This document shows positions 55,619-64,000 of a stretch of DNA of 64,000 bases, in pieces. Under the pieces are notes generated by a model that saw nothing but the letters and a program-made list of their open reading frames with translations, did no database searches and had not been told where the DNA came from. Source of the DNA: Neorhizobium huautlense (lineage in GTDB: Bacteria; Pseudomonadota; Alphaproteobacteria; Rhizobiales; Rhizobiaceae); assembly GCF_002968575.1 (NCBI RefSeq), contig NZ_PVBM01000023.1, positions 35,397-99,396 of the forward strand. Direction: 5' to 3'. Position numbers and translations under genes: made by a program. Position 1 is the stretch's first letter, and every line of letters starts with the position of its first letter.

Positions 55619-56635
55619 TTAGTTAACGCGCTGGATCGAAAAGTCGATGACCTCGAGAAGCGCTGCCTTGATCGGCGAGTGCGGCAGGGGCGCCAGCGCG
55701 TCGCGAGCAATGGTACCATAGTGCAGGGCGCGGGCGATGGTATCGTTCAGCGCGCCGTATTTGTTTATCAGGCCGAGTGCTTTTTCCAGGTTCTCGTCGC
55801 TGCTTTCACCCTTTTCGATCGCATGGCGCCAGAAGGCCCGCTCGGCCTCGGTGCCGCGACGATAGGAGAGGATGACCGGCAGCGTGATCTTGCCTTCCCG
55901 GAAATCGTCGCCGACATTCTTGCCGAGATCGGCGGCTTTTCCGCCGTAGTCCAGTGCGTCGTCGACAAGCTGAAATGCCAGGCCGAGATTCATGCCGTAG
56001 GATTTGAGCGCGCCGCGTCCTGCCTTGTCGGCATTGGCGATGATCGGACCGACTTCGGCTGCCGCGGCGAAGAGAGCGGCGGTCTTGGCGCGGATGACGG
56101 AGAGATAATCGTCTTCTGTCGTTTCCATGCTCTTGGCGACGGAAAGCTGCAGCACTTCGCCCTCGGCGATCACGGAGGCGGCGGTCGACAGCACGTCGAG
56201 CGCTTCGAGCGAACCGACCTCCACCATCATCTTGAAGGCTTGGCCCAGCAGGAAGTCGCCGACCAGAACGCTTGCCTGATTGCCCCAGATCATCCGGGCG
56301 GTGGACCTGCCCCGGCGCAGATCGCTTTCATCCACCACATCGTCATGCAGCAGGGTCGCGGTATGCATGAACTCGACGCTGGTCGCGAGCTTCACATGAG
56401 CGTCGCCCTGATAGCCGAACAGGCAAGCGGATGCCAGCGTCAGCATCGGCCGCAGCCGTTTGCCTCCGGACGAGATGAGATGGTTTGCCACCTCGGGAAT
56501 CATCTGCACGTCGGAACCGGCCTTGGACAGGATCAATTGATTGACCCTTTCCATGTCCGCTTTGGTGAGGTCCACCAGAGGCTTGACGGATGCGTGTTTG
56601 TTTTTGCCTTCTTCAAGCGGTATGACGACGCCCAA
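55619..56635 (-). CDS. ispB: Polyprenyl (octaprenyl-type) diphosphate synthase
   Basis: 338 aa from TTG 56635, with GGGAGG 8 bases upstream. Both Asp-rich motifs of trans-prenyltransferases are present: LLHDDVVDESDLRRG near residues 95-109 and LVDDALDYGGKAADLGKN near 223-240. It builds the side chain of ubiquinone; chain length cannot be read exactly, though decaprenyl is usual in rhizobia. A longer frame from 56734 lacks conservation. It is divergent from the DUF2007 gene. Confidence 0.92.
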   Translation of the reverse strand: MGVVIPLEEGKNKHASVKPLVDLTKADMERVNQLILSKAGSDVQMIPEVANHLISSGGKRLRPMLTLASACLFGYQGDAHVKLATSVEFMHTATLLHDDVVDESDLRRGRSTARMIWGNQASVLVGDFLLGQAFKMMVEVGSLEALDVLSTAASVIAEGEVLQLSVAKSMETTEDDYLSVIRAKTAALFAAAAEVGPIIANADKAGRGALKSYGMNLGLAFQLVDDALDYGGKAADLGKNVGDDFREGKITLPVILSYRRGTEAERAFWRHAIEKGESSDENLEKALGLINKYGALNDTIARALHYGTIARDALAPLPHSPIKAALLEVIDFSIQRVN

Positions 56636-56742
56636 CGATGAGGCCTCCCTAGCGAAATCTTTCGGGCGACAATAGAAAGAGGCGGATAGTGCGGCAAGCG
56701 CAAATCGTATGCTGCATGGTCTAATGGAGTTCAAAAAGAGTC

Positions 56743-56964
56743 ATGCTGGAGATTATTCGCACCAACGACGTCGTAATCCTGTCGCTGGCGCAAAGCCTGA
56801 TGAAAGACGCCGGCATTCACTGCATGATCGCGGATCAGTCGATGAGTGTGCTGGAGGGGTCGCTTGGACTGCTGCCACGCCGCCTCCTGGTGGATGAGGA
56901 GCGGGCCGAAGAGGCGCGGCGGATTTTGACGGATGCGGGGTTGGAGGCGGAGCTGCGGTCCTGA
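56743..56964 (+). CDS. DUF2007 domain-containing protein
   Basis: 73 aa. It has the family pattern: LEIIRTNDVVILSLAQSLMK near residues 2-21, then DAGIHCMIADQSMS and GLLPRRLLVDEERAEEARRI near 43-62. DUF2007 proteins are small, related to putative signal-transducing or PII-like folds; no function is known. Its TGA shares its last base with the ATG of the methyltransferase (TGATG at 56962-56966), so the two are coupled. Confidence 0.85.
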   Translation: MLEIIRTNDVVILSLAQSLMKDAGIHCMIADQSMSVLEGSLGLLPRRLLVDEERAEEARRILTDAGLEAELRS

Positions 56965-57764
56965 TGACGGCATCGGCCTATACTATCGACGCATTTCATC
57001 GCGGCAGGTTCCACATCATGCAGCCGAAGGGCGGCGGACATCGCTCCGGCGTAGATGCAATGCTGCTGGCCTCGTTGGTGGCGTCAGACAGGCCGGTCAC
57101 GGTCGCCGATCTCGGTTCGGGTGCCGGCGCGGCCGGGCTTGCCGTTGCCGCGCGCCTCGCGGAAGCGAGAGTAATGCTGGTCGAAAAATCGCCGTTGATG
57201 GCCGATTATGCCCGCCGGACCCTTGCGCTGCTCGAAAACGCTTCCCTGGCGGGGCGTGTTGAGGTTCTCGAAGCAGATGTCACTTTGACGGGCAAGCCAC
57301 GGATAACTGCGGGGCTCCCGGACGAGATCTTTGACCACGTCATCATGAACCCTCCCTTCAACGATGCCGCCGACCGCCGGACGCCGGATGCATTGAAGGC
57401 CGAGGCTCATGCCATGACCGAAGGTCTGTTCGACGGCTGGGTTCGCACTGCAGGGGCAATCATGAAACCTGGCGGGCAATTGTCGCTGATTGCCCGGCCG
57501 CAATCGATCGCCGAGATTATCGATGCCTGCGGCAAACGCTTCGGTGGGTTGGAGATAACCGCGCTCCATCCGCGTCCGGATGAAAGCGCCACACGCATTT
57601 TGGTTACGGCCATCAAGGGCTCGCGGGCGAGGCTGACATTGAGGGCGCCGCTCTTCGTGCACGGCGCGGACGGACACGCTTTCACGCCGTTCGTGGACGA
57701 CCTCAACAACGGCCGCGCCGCGTATCGGCGAATCGGCCCGAAAAGAAATCTGCCGCCGGCGTAA
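56964..57764 (+). CDS. TrmN-like class I methyltransferase
   Basis: 266 aa. SAM motif I is VADLGSGAGAAGLAVAARLA near residues 47-66 and the catalytic NPPF motif is HVIMNPPFND near 127-136, the mark of N6-adenine or N5-glutamine methyltransferases. It resembles tRNA1(Val) (adenine37-N6)-methyltransferase YfiC/TrmN6. The exact target needs testing. It is coupled to DUF2007 by a one-base overlap and followed by an S49 peptidase gene. Confidence 0.83.
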   Translation: MTASAYTIDAFHRGRFHIMQPKGGGHRSGVDAMLLASLVASDRPVTVADLGSGAGAAGLAVAARLAEARVMLVEKSPLMADYARRTLALLENASLAGRVEVLEADVTLTGKPRITAGLPDEIFDHVIMNPPFNDAADRRTPDALKAEAHAMTEGLFDGWVRTAGAIMKPGGQLSLIARPQSIAEIIDACGKRFGGLEITALHPRPDESATRILVTAIKGSRARLTLRAPLFVHGADGHAFTPFVDDLNNGRAAYRRIGPKRNLPPA

Positions 57765-57883
57765 AGTCTGAACCGGCGGTGCGCTCTTCGGCCGTTTTCG
57801 CCTGTTTTCAGGGCGCGGCCATTGTGTTTGCGAATCCGTCACATACATGCTGGGGCAGGCCCAATGCGACAGAAGGAAGAAAA

Positions 57884-58750
57884 ATGAGCGGGTTTTGGAA
57901 TAGGCTGATGCCGAAGCGGTTCCGTAAGACTGGCGTGACGATCCCCGTCGTCCGGTTGCATGGGGCGATCATGGCCGGTGGCAGCCAATTCAAGCAGCCG
58001 CTCAATCTGGCCGGCGTTGCGCCGATGCTGGATAAGGCCTTCTCGAAGAAGGAGGCGCCGGTTGTTGCCATTTCCATCAATTCACCGGGCGGTTCGCCGG
58101 TGCAGTCGCGCCTGATCTTCCAGCGCATCCGGGCGCTCGCTGAGGAAAAGAACAAGAAGGTGCTGATGTTCGTCGAGGACGTCGCAGCATCCGGCGGGTA
58201 CATGATTGCGCTCGCCGGCGACGAGATTTTTGCCGATCCCACCTCCATCGTCGGCTCGATCGGCGTTGTCTCCGGCGGCTTCGGTTTTCCCGAACTGCTC
58301 CGCAAGATTGGCGTTGAGCGCCGGGTCTATACCGCTGGCGAAAACAAGGTGATCCTCGATCCGTTCCAGCCGGAGAAGGAAGGCGATATCGAGTATCTGA
58401 AGGCGCTGCAACTCGAAATCCACAAGGTTTTCATTGACATGGTGAAGATGCGGCGTGGCGAGAGGCTGGCCGATGATGCGACCATCTTCTCCGGTCTCTT
58501 CTGGAGCGGCATGCGCGGCGTTGACCTCGGTCTGGTCGACGGATTGGGCGACATGCGAGACGTTCTGAAACGTCGCTATGGCAAGGATGCCAAGCTGGAA
58601 CTGATCGGCAGCGCCCGCACGCTCTTCGGACGTCGCGTGCCGGGAGTGGTATTTGGCGAGGGCAAGGCCGGCGAAATCGCCGCAGAGCTGACCACGGGAC
58701 TTGCCGCCGGGCTTGAGGAAAAGGCATTGTGGAGCCGCTACGGTCTTTGA
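57884..58750 (+). CDS. S49 family serine peptidase (SppA/SohB-like)
   Basis: 288 aa. A Ser-Lys dyad is visible: Ser103 in EDVAASGGYMIAL and Lys155 in YTAGENKVILDP, 52 residues apart, exactly the spacing of the short SppA type. SIVGSIGVVSGGFGFPELLR lies between. SppA-like enzymes cut leftover signal peptides or membrane proteins. No clear N-terminal membrane helix is seen, so it may act at the cytoplasmic face. ATG 57884 has GAAGGAAG upstream (57872-57879); the frame opening at 57779 is not needed. Confidence 0.9.
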   Translation: MSGFWNRLMPKRFRKTGVTIPVVRLHGAIMAGGSQFKQPLNLAGVAPMLDKAFSKKEAPVVAISINSPGGSPVQSRLIFQRIRALAEEKNKKVLMFVEDVAASGGYMIALAGDEIFADPTSIVGSIGVVSGGFGFPELLRKIGVERRVYTAGENKVILDPFQPEKEGDIEYLKALQLEIHKVFIDMVKMRRGERLADDATIFSGLFWSGMRGVDLGLVDGLGDMRDVLKRRYGKDAKLELIGSARTLFGRRVPGVVFGEGKAGEIAAELTTGLAAGLEEKALWSRYGL

Positions 58751-58772
58751 ACGGCCAAAACGTGAGGGGGAA

Positions 58773-58964
58773 ATGGCGCAGCTCATATTTTTGATCATCC
58801 TGATCGGCGGCGGCTGGATGTTGTACAAGAAGTTCACCAAGGATGCCGAACGGCTTTCTCAGCGCTCCCGCCAGCACGAGAAGGAGCGCCAGACGGGTGC
58901 GGTCGGCACGCTTGAAAAAGATCCGTTGACCGGTGAATACCGGGTGAAGCGGGACGAGGAGTAA
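58773..58964 (+). CDS. Small single-helix membrane protein
   Basis: 63 aa. One N-terminal membrane helix (AQLIFLIILIGGGWMLYKKF near residues 2-21) is followed by a charged tail with LEKDPLTGEYRVKRDEE. GAGGGGG precedes the ATG by 3 to 4 bases. It follows the S49 peptidase gene by 22 bases and precedes glyQ, a common rhizobial position. The function is unknown. Confidence 0.78.
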   Translation: MAQLIFLIILIGGGWMLYKKFTKDAERLSQRSRQHEKERQTGAVGTLEKDPLTGEYRVKRDEE

Positions 58965-59060
58965 GCACCGCGGCCCGGCGCTTCTAAACCTTTAATCCTT
59001 GACCCGTGCCCCTCATGCGTGGCACTCGTCCGCGTCCCTCCAACCGAACCTGATATTGCC

Positions 59061-60017
59061 ATGACCGAGCTGCCCGACCATATGTCCCCGACCCGCTCCT
59101 TCCAGGGGCTGATCCTCGCGCTCCATAACTATTGGGCAGACAAGGGCTGCGCGGTGCTGCAGCCATACGACATGGAAGTCGGCGCCGGGACCTTTCATCC
59201 GGCGACGACGCTGCGCGCGCTCGGGCCGAAGCCTTGGAAGGCGGCGTATGTGCAGCCGTCCAGGCGACCGTCCGACGGCCGTTACGGCGAAAACCCGAAC
59301 CGCCTGCAGCACTACTACCAGTATCAGGTCATCCTGAAGCCGAACCCTTCCAACCTTCAGGAGCTCTACCTCGGCTCGCTGAAGGCGATCGGTCTCGATC
59401 CGCTGCTTCATGACGTGCGGTTCGTCGAGGACGACTGGGAAAGCCCGACGCTTGGCGCCTGGGGTCTCGGCTGGGAATGCTGGTGCGACGGCATGGAGGT
59501 TTCCCAGTTTACCTATTTCCAGCAGGTCTGTGGCATCGAATGCTCCCCGGTGGCGGGCGAGCTCACCTATGGCCTCGAACGCCTCGCCATGTATGTCCAG
59601 GGCGTCGACAATGTCTACGACCTGAACTTCAACGGCCGCGAAGGCGAGGAAAAGATCTCCTATGGGGACGTCTTCCTGCAGGCGGAACAGGAATATTCGC
59701 GCCACAACTTCGAATTCGCCGACACCGCCATGCTGCATCGCCACTTCATCGATGCCGAAAAGGAATGCCAGGCTCTGCTCGCGGCAGGCGCTCCCGGCGC
59801 GAACGCCAATCAGATGCTGCACAAATGCGTCTTCCCGGCCTATGACCAGTGCATCAAGGCTTCTCACGTCTTTAATCTGCTCGACGCGCGCGGGGTGATT
59901 TCCGTGACCGAACGCCAGAGCTACATTCTGCGCGTGCGCACGCTTGCCAAAGCCTGCGGCGAAGCGTTCCTGTTGACGGAAGCGGGCGGCGCGAATTTCG
60001 GCAAAGAGGCTGCGTGA
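59061..60017 (+). CDS. glyQ: Glycyl-tRNA synthetase alpha subunit
   Basis: 318 aa. The bacterial alpha2beta2 type: [20 protein letters not shown] near residues 13-32, [20 protein letters not shown] near 42-61, and [20 protein letters not shown]. It provides the aminoacylation core with GlyS. glyS does not follow directly: lemA, an EPSP synthase and a DUF2207 gene lie downstream to the window end. ATG 59061 is preferred; ATG 59082 is possible. Confidence 0.96.
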   Translation: MTELPDHMSPTRSFQGLILALHNYWADKGCAVLQPYDMEVGAGTFHPATTLRALGPKPWKAAYVQPSRRPSDGRYGENPNRLQHYYQYQVILKPNPSNLQELYLGSLKAIGLDPLLHDVRFVEDDWESPTLGAWGLGWECWCDGMEVSQFTYFQQVCGIECSPVAGELTYGLERLAMYVQGVDNVYDLNFNGREGEEKISYGDVFLQAEQEYSRHNFEFADTAMLHRHFIDAEKECQALLAAGAPGANANQMLHKCVFPAYDQCIKASHVFNLLDARGVISVTERQSYILRVRTLAKACGEAFLLTEAGGANFGKEAA

Positions 60018-60051
60018 TCGACGGCAGCCTCTAAGGCCTTCGACGGTCCGT

Positions 60052-60081
60052 TTGACGCCCTTAAGGAAGTATGCCTAGTGT
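60052..60081 (+). promoter_or_regulatory. Candidate promoter of lemA
   Basis: TTGACG (60052-60057), an 18-base spacer, and TAGTGT (60076-60081), ending 35 bases before the lemA ATG. Confidence 0.5.
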
Positions 60082-60116
60082 CCGCCCGGAATTATACGGT
60101 TCTGGGGGATTCGCGC

Positions 60117-60668
60117 ATGTATATTCTTCTCGGTATAGTCGTTCTCGTCGGCCTATACGTTGTCATGCTCTATAATGGGCTGGTCAAATCCCGGCAGATG
60201 GCAGAAGAGGCCTGGTCCGGCATCGACGTGCAGCTGAAGCGCCGCGCCGACCTGATTCCGAACCTCATCGAAACCGTAAAGGGCTACGCCGCCCACGAAA
60301 AGGGTACGTTCGAAGAGGTTGTCAAGCTGCGCAATCAGGCGCAGGCCGTACCTGCAGGAGATGTTGCGGGTCGAGCGCAAGTAGAAGGTCTTCTCGGCCA
60401 GGCTCTTGGCAAGATCATCGCATTGGCGGAAGCCTATCCGGACCTCAAGGCGAACCAGAACTTCTCCGAACTCCAGGCCTCGCTGGAGACGATTGAAAGC
60501 GAAATTCAGATGTCGCGGCGTTACTATAATGGTGCGGCCCGCGATCTGAACGTCAAGGTTGAAAGCGTTCCCTCCAATCTGATCGCCAGCCAGTTCGGTT
60601 TCTCCAAACGCGAATATTTCGAGATCGAGAACGCGGCGGACCGCGCCGTGCCGGCCGTCAAGTTCTGA
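60117..60668 (+). CDS. lemA: LemA family protein
   Basis: 183 aa. One N-terminal membrane helix (ILLGIVVLVGLYVVMLYNGL near residues 3-22) is followed by the LemA helical domain: WSGIDVQLKRRADLIPNLIE near 33-52, then YPDLKANQNFSELQASLETI, RRYYNGAARDLNVKVES and FGFSKREYFEIENAA. LemA proteins are membrane-anchored, of unknown function, often beside DUF2207/TPM_phosphatase genes; a DUF2207 gene is two genes downstream. GGGGG upstream supports ATG 60117. A terminator follows. Confidence 0.9.
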   Translation: MYILLGIVVLVGLYVVMLYNGLVKSRQMAEEAWSGIDVQLKRRADLIPNLIETVKGYAAHEKGTFEEVVKLRNQAQAVPAGDVAGRAQVEGLLGQALGKIIALAEAYPDLKANQNFSELQASLETIESEIQMSRRYYNGAARDLNVKVESVPSNLIASQFGFSKREYFEIENAADRAVPAVKF

Positions 60669-60705
60669 ACTCCGCTATTGGACCTTTCGGACGCAACGGT
60701 TTATG

Positions 60706-60726
60706 AGCGCGGTCGGCCGCGCTTTT
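60706..60726 (+). terminator. Probable terminator of lemA
   Basis: AGCGCGG (60706-60712), loop TCGG, CCGCGCT (60717-60723), then TTTT in all (60723-60726). It separates lemA from the EPSP synthase gene. Confidence 0.6.
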
Positions 60727-60808
60727 GCGGCGTAAAATCAATGTTGCGGCGTCCCTGACGTGCCGGAACGGCATGACAGCGCTGCAGATGGCATAAGAGA
60801 CGATCACC

Positions 60809-62068
60809 ATGGGCAGAGCCAAACTCACCATCCTGCCGCCCGGCAAGCCAGTGTCCGGCCGCGCCATGCCGCCCGGATCGAAGTCGATCACCAACAGGGC
60901 GCTGCTTCTAGCTGGACTTGCAATGGGTACGAGCCGTCTCACGGGCGCGCTGAAGAGCGACGACACGCGCTATATGGCAGAGGCGCTGAGGGCCATGGGC
61001 GTTAAGGTCGATGAGCCGGATGCGACGACCTTCGTCGTCGCCGGCACGGGCATGCTCATGCCGCCATCTGAACCGCTGTTTCTCGGCAATGCCGGCACCG
61101 CGACCCGCTTCCTGACCGCGGCTCTGGCGCTCGGGGAAGGCCGCTATGTCATTGACGGCGACGAGCACATGCGCAAGCGGCCGATCAAGCCGCTCGTCGA
61201 AGCGCTGAAGTCGCTGGGCGTTACGATCGATGCACCGAGCGGCTGCCCTCCCGTCACGATCGATGCCAATGGAGCCTTCACCAGAAATGCGGTCGTTATC
61301 GACGCCGGTCTTTCCAGCCAGTATGTCTCGGCGCTGCAGATGGCCGCCGCCTGCGGTTCCGAACCTTTTCTCATCGAACTCGCGGGCGCGGATATAGGCG
61401 CGCGAGGGTATATCGATCTGACGCTCGCGGTCATGCGTGCCTTCGGCGCCAAGGTCACCCAGCCGACGCCGTCTTCCTGGAGGATCGAACCGACCGGCTA
61501 TCAGGCCGCTGATTTCGCCATCGAGCCTGACGCGTCGGCCGCCACTTATCTCTGGGCGGCGGAAGTGCTGACCGGCGGCGCCATCGATCTCGGCGTGCCG
61601 GCGGATGCTTTTACGCAGCCGGACGCCAAGGCCTACGAGATTATCTCGCAATTCCCGCATTTGCCGGCGGAAATCGACGGTTCTCAGATGCAGGATGCCG
61701 TTCCGACTATCGCCGTGCTTGCCGCCTTTAATGAGACCCCCGTACGGTTTACCGGCATTGCCAATTTGCGGGTCAAGGAATGCGATCGCGTCCGCGCGCT
61801 GTCGCTCGGCCTCAACAATATTCGCGAAGGTCTCGCGACGGAGGAGGGGGATGATCTCGTCGTCGCCTCCGATCCATCGCTGGCGGGCCAGACCCTGCTG
61901 GCGGAGATCAACACGTTCGCCGACCATCGCATCGCCATGAGTTTTGCCCTGGCGGGGCTGAAGATCGGCGGCATTACCATTCTTGATCCCGATTGCGTTG
62001 CCAAGACCTTCCCGGCCTATTGGGACGTGCTTGCCTCGCTGGGTGTGGCTTATACAAACATCGAATAA
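60809..62068 (+). CDS. aroA: EPSP synthase (3-phosphoshikimate 1-carboxyvinyltransferase), class I-like
   Basis: 419 aa. It joins PEP and shikimate-3-phosphate in the shikimate pathway. Core residues are kept: PPGSKSITNRALLLAGLA near 21-38, RKRPIKPLVEALKSLG near 122-137, GLSSQYVSALQMAA, QDAVPTIAVLAAF near 293-305, RVKECDRVRALSLGLNN and FADHRIAMSFALAG. The PEP loop reads LGNAGTATRFL (92-102), with Gly96 but Phe at 101 where class I enzymes have Pro. It is shorter than, and differs from, the class II enzyme usual in rhizobia, so a second aroA may exist elsewhere. Confidence 0.88.
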   Translation: MGRAKLTILPPGKPVSGRAMPPGSKSITNRALLLAGLAMGTSRLTGALKSDDTRYMAEALRAMGVKVDEPDATTFVVAGTGMLMPPSEPLFLGNAGTATRFLTAALALGEGRYVIDGDEHMRKRPIKPLVEALKSLGVTIDAPSGCPPVTIDANGAFTRNAVVIDAGLSSQYVSALQMAAACGSEPFLIELAGADIGARGYIDLTLAVMRAFGAKVTQPTPSSWRIEPTGYQAADFAIEPDASAATYLWAAEVLTGGAIDLGVPADAFTQPDAKAYEIISQFPHLPAEIDGSQMQDAVPTIAVLAAFNETPVRFTGIANLRVKECDRVRALSLGLNNIREGLATEEGDDLVVASDPSLAGQTLLAEINTFADHRIAMSFALAGLKIGGITILDPDCVAKTFPAYWDVLASLGVAYTNIE

Positions 62069-62107
62069 CTGAAAAAAATCGGCCAAGCCAAGGGGAGATA
62101 TGTCGTG

Positions 62108-64000
62108 ATGCGGTGGTTCTCCGGTTTCTGGGTCTCACTTCTCCTTTGTTTGTTTGCGGCACTCCCGGCACGGGCGGAGGAATACATCCGCTCCTACCAT
62201 TCCGATATCCAGGTTGCCGCCGATGGCGACCTGACGGTCTCCGAAACGATAGTTGTCAATGCGGAAGGCAACCGGATCAGGCGCGGCATCTTCCGCGATT
62301 TCCCGCTGACCATGCAGGACGCTGCGGGACGCACCGTGCGTGTCGGTTTCGACGTCATATCGGTCACCCGCGACGGGCGCGACGAGCCTTATCATACGGA
62401 AACGGTGGCCGGCGGCATCCGCATCTATACCGGATCCGAGGATGTTTTCCTTCGCGACGGCGAACATACCTACGTCGTCACCTACCGGACCGACCGGCAG
62501 ATCCGTTACTTCGACGACCATGACGAACTCTACTGGAACGTCACCGGCAACGGCTGGCAGTTTCGCATCGCGCAGGTTTCGGCTCGTGTGACGCTTCCAG
62601 GAGGCCGGGTCACTCAGACCGCCGCCTATACCGGTCCCCTTGGCTCCACGCAGCGCAACGCGCGCATGCAGACAAACGGGAACGAGGCAAATTTCGCCAC
62701 CACCCGTCCGCTTGGCGAACAGGAAGGACTGACCGTCGTTGTCGGCTTTCCCAAGGGCGTGGTCGCGCCGCCTTCTGCCGATCAGGAGCGCGACTGGTGG
62801 CTGCGCGACAACATCAATCTGTTCTTGGGACTTGGTGGACTGATCCTCGTCGTCGCCTATTACTCGGTGTTCTGGAATCGCGTCGGCCGCGATCCGGCCG
62901 GCGGGGTCATGGTGCCGCGCTGGGATGCTCCCGACGGCATCTCCCCCGCACTCGTCAACTACATCGACAACAAGGGTTTTTCGGGCGGCGGTTGGACAGC
63001 CTTTTCCGCGGGCGTGCTCGATCTTGCCGTCAAGGGATATGTGGTGCTCGATGATTTGAAGGAAAAGATCGTGCTGCGCCGGACGGACAAGACCGCGCCG
63101 CGGGATCTGCCGAGCGGTCAAGCCTCTATTCTGGGTTCCATCGGCGGAAAGGGCGAAAGCCTCGTGATCGACGAGGCGCACGGGACGACGGTCCAGTCGG
63201 TCGGCGCGAGCTTCCGGCGGGCGATCGAAAAGGAGCATCGCGGCAAGTATTACAAGGCCAATACGGGCTATATCGCGGGCGGCGTCGCTCTCAGCGTATT
63301 GTCGATCCTCGCCTTGATCGTCTTCGGGAATCTGGAGCCGGACATGATCGCGATGCTGATCGTGCCCGCCTTTTTCGCGGTCTTTATCGGCGGTTTTGCC
63401 GTGAGTTTCGGAAAGGGAATGAGGCGCGGTTCTTCCCTGCTGTCGAAGGTCGTTTCGGTCGTGATCCTCGGTTTCATCGGCCTGGTCGCTTTGTCGATCG
63501 GGTCGGCGGTGATGGTGGCACTCCTGTCCGAAATGACGGGCAACGATCATTGGCCCGTCCTGGTGGCCGTCGGCGGTATCGTTCTTGTCAACGTGATGTT
63601 CTTTTTCCTGATGGGCGCGCCGACGCCGCTCGGCCGCAAGCTGATGGACGGCATCGAGGGCCTGCGCACCTATCTGACACTTGCGGAACAGGACCGCATG
63701 AACATGGCGGGCGCACCGACCATGTCGCCGCAGCATTTCGAAAAGCTTCTGCCCTATGCGGTGGCACTCGGCGTGGAAAAGCCGTGGAGCCGCGCCTTTG
63801 AAGCATGGCTCGCAACGGCCGCGGGTGCCGCAGCGGCTTCCTATGCACCTGGCTGGTACAGCGGCAATTCCCATTCGAACTTCGGCGACCGCATCGGTGG
63901 CTTTGCCTCCTCGATGTCTTCCACCATCGCTTCGACCATCCCCGCGCCGAAATCCTCCTCGTCCTCGTCCGGCTTTTCGGGCGGCTCCTCCGGTCTGTCT
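62108..64000 (+). CDS. DUF2207 membrane protein (3' end beyond window)
   Basis: 631 codons are seen, with no stop before the right edge. ATG 62108 (GTG 62105 is adjacent) follows AGGGGAGA. A signal peptide ends at ARA (residues 21-23). Residues about 24-225 form the extracytoplasmic DUF2207 domain (YHSDIQVAADGDLTVSETIV, RRGIFRDFPLTM, ELYWNVTGNGWQF). Membrane helices follow near 238-258, 390-410, 415-435, 455-475 and 482-502. The visible end is Ser/Gly-rich (KSSSSSSGFSGGSSG), as in family members. The role is unknown; proximity to lemA is typical. Confidence 0.9.
   Translation, partial: MRWFSGFWVSLLLCLFAALPARAEEYIRSYHSDIQVAADGDLTVSETIVVNAEGNRIRRGIFRDFPLTMQDAAGRTVRVGFDVISVTRDGRDEPYHTETVAGGIRIYTGSEDVFLRDGEHTYVVTYRTDRQIRYFDDHDELYWNVTGNGWQFRIAQVSARVTLPGGRVTQTAAYTGPLGSTQRNARMQTNGNEANFATTRPLGEQEGLTVVVGFPKGVVAPPSADQERDWWLRDNINLFLGLGGLILVVAYYSVFWNRVGRDPAGGVMVPRWDAPDGISPALVNYIDNKGFSGGGWTAFSAGVLDLAVKGYVVLDDLKEKIVLRRTDKTAPRDLPSGQASILGSIGGKGESLVIDEAHGTTVQSVGASFRRAIEKEHRGKYYKANTGYIAGGVALSVLSILALIVFGNLEPDMIAMLIVPAFFAVFIGGFAVSFGKGMRRGSSLLSKVVSVVILGFIGLVALSIGSAVMVALLSEMTGNDHWPVLVAVGGIVLVNVMFFFLMGAPTPLGRKLMDGIEGLRTYLTLAEQDRMNMAGAPTMSPQHFEKLLPYAVALGVEKPWSRAFEAWLATAAGAAAASYAPGWYSGNSHSNFGDRIGGFASSMSSTIASTIPAPKSSSSSSGFSGGSSGLS

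Noticed and set aside
55459..55719. 87-residue extension of the TPR protein
   Set aside because: A proper signal peptide begins at 55458; the upstream part overlaps the polyprenyl synthase end and has no signal character.
62135..63874. 579-codon minus-strand open frame opposite the DUF2207 gene
   Set aside because: The plus strand has a signal peptide, membrane helices and DUF2207 motifs; the reverse frame is antisense noise.

Overview
The window is a gene-dense, high-GC stretch of alphaproteobacterial core chromosome. Gene content and order point to the family Rhizobiaceae (Sinorhizobium/Ensifer-, Shinella- or Agrobacterium-like): a short HisG with HisZ, CIRCE-controlled groESL, F0 ATP synthase genes away from any F1 genes, a MutL with an endonuclease motif, DUF2093 and DUF4170 proteins, and a rhizobial-type intergenic palindrome. 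I cannot name the species. I see no rRNA or tRNA gene, CRISPR array, insertion sequence, prophage or replication origin.

Layout. 1-2.2 kb: end of hisS, a palindromic repeat, then hisZ-hisG. 2.2-7.6 kb: small accessory genes (GFA-family protein, DoxX, a methyltransferase divergent from a GlxA-type regulator, a secreted peptide, a Na+/H+ antiporter). 7.7-9.9 kb: groES-groEL with a perfect CIRCE and a promoter. 10-12.2 kb: overlapping chrB-chrA chromate module. 12.3-21.2 kb: HAD phosphatase, ribF, ileS, a lipoprotein, tadA, an RluB-type pseudouridine synthase with a very long basic tail, and rsmD. 21.2-25.3 kb: patatin-like protein, a flavodoxin-fold oxidoreductase divergent from a TetR regulator, and a KefB-type antiporter. 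25.4-31.4 kb: pmbA, a cysQ-like phosphatase, DUF4170, then the lipopolysaccharide genes waaA-HAD-lpxK, and DUF2093. 31.5-33.3 kb: mutL.

33.6-40 kb is the signalling stretch: a PAS-PAS-receiver protein without a kinase domain, a GGDEF-EAL protein, a PRC-barrel protein, an SMP-30 lactonase-like protein, a LuxR-type regulator, and a likely sigma-54-dependent small RNA. 40-45.7 kb: mrp, corA, kup and a SleB cell-wall hydrolase. 45.8-48.7 kb: atpI-atpB-atpE-atpF'-atpF with a clear promoter and terminator. 48.7-57 kb: a GST, rnhB, a PA0069-type radical SAM protein, a small glycosyltransferase, moaB, ispE, a TPR protein and a polyprenyl diphosphate synthase. 56.7-64 kb: DUF2007, a TrmN-like methyltransferase, an S49 peptidase, glyQ, lemA, a class I-like EPSP synthase and a DUF2207 protein cut off by the window end.

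Most of the window is ordinary core genome, and I did not find a convincing new multi-gene defence or biosynthetic system. The best candidates for something new are: the sigma-54/hairpin transcription unit at 39.8 kb; the kinase-less PAS-receiver protein beside a GGDEF-EAL protein whose cyclase half looks degenerate; a LuxR solo with an altered ligand pocket; a nested-stem element at 33.5 kb; and a possible Ile-rich leader peptide in front of ileS. None of these has been tested here by any search or folding program.
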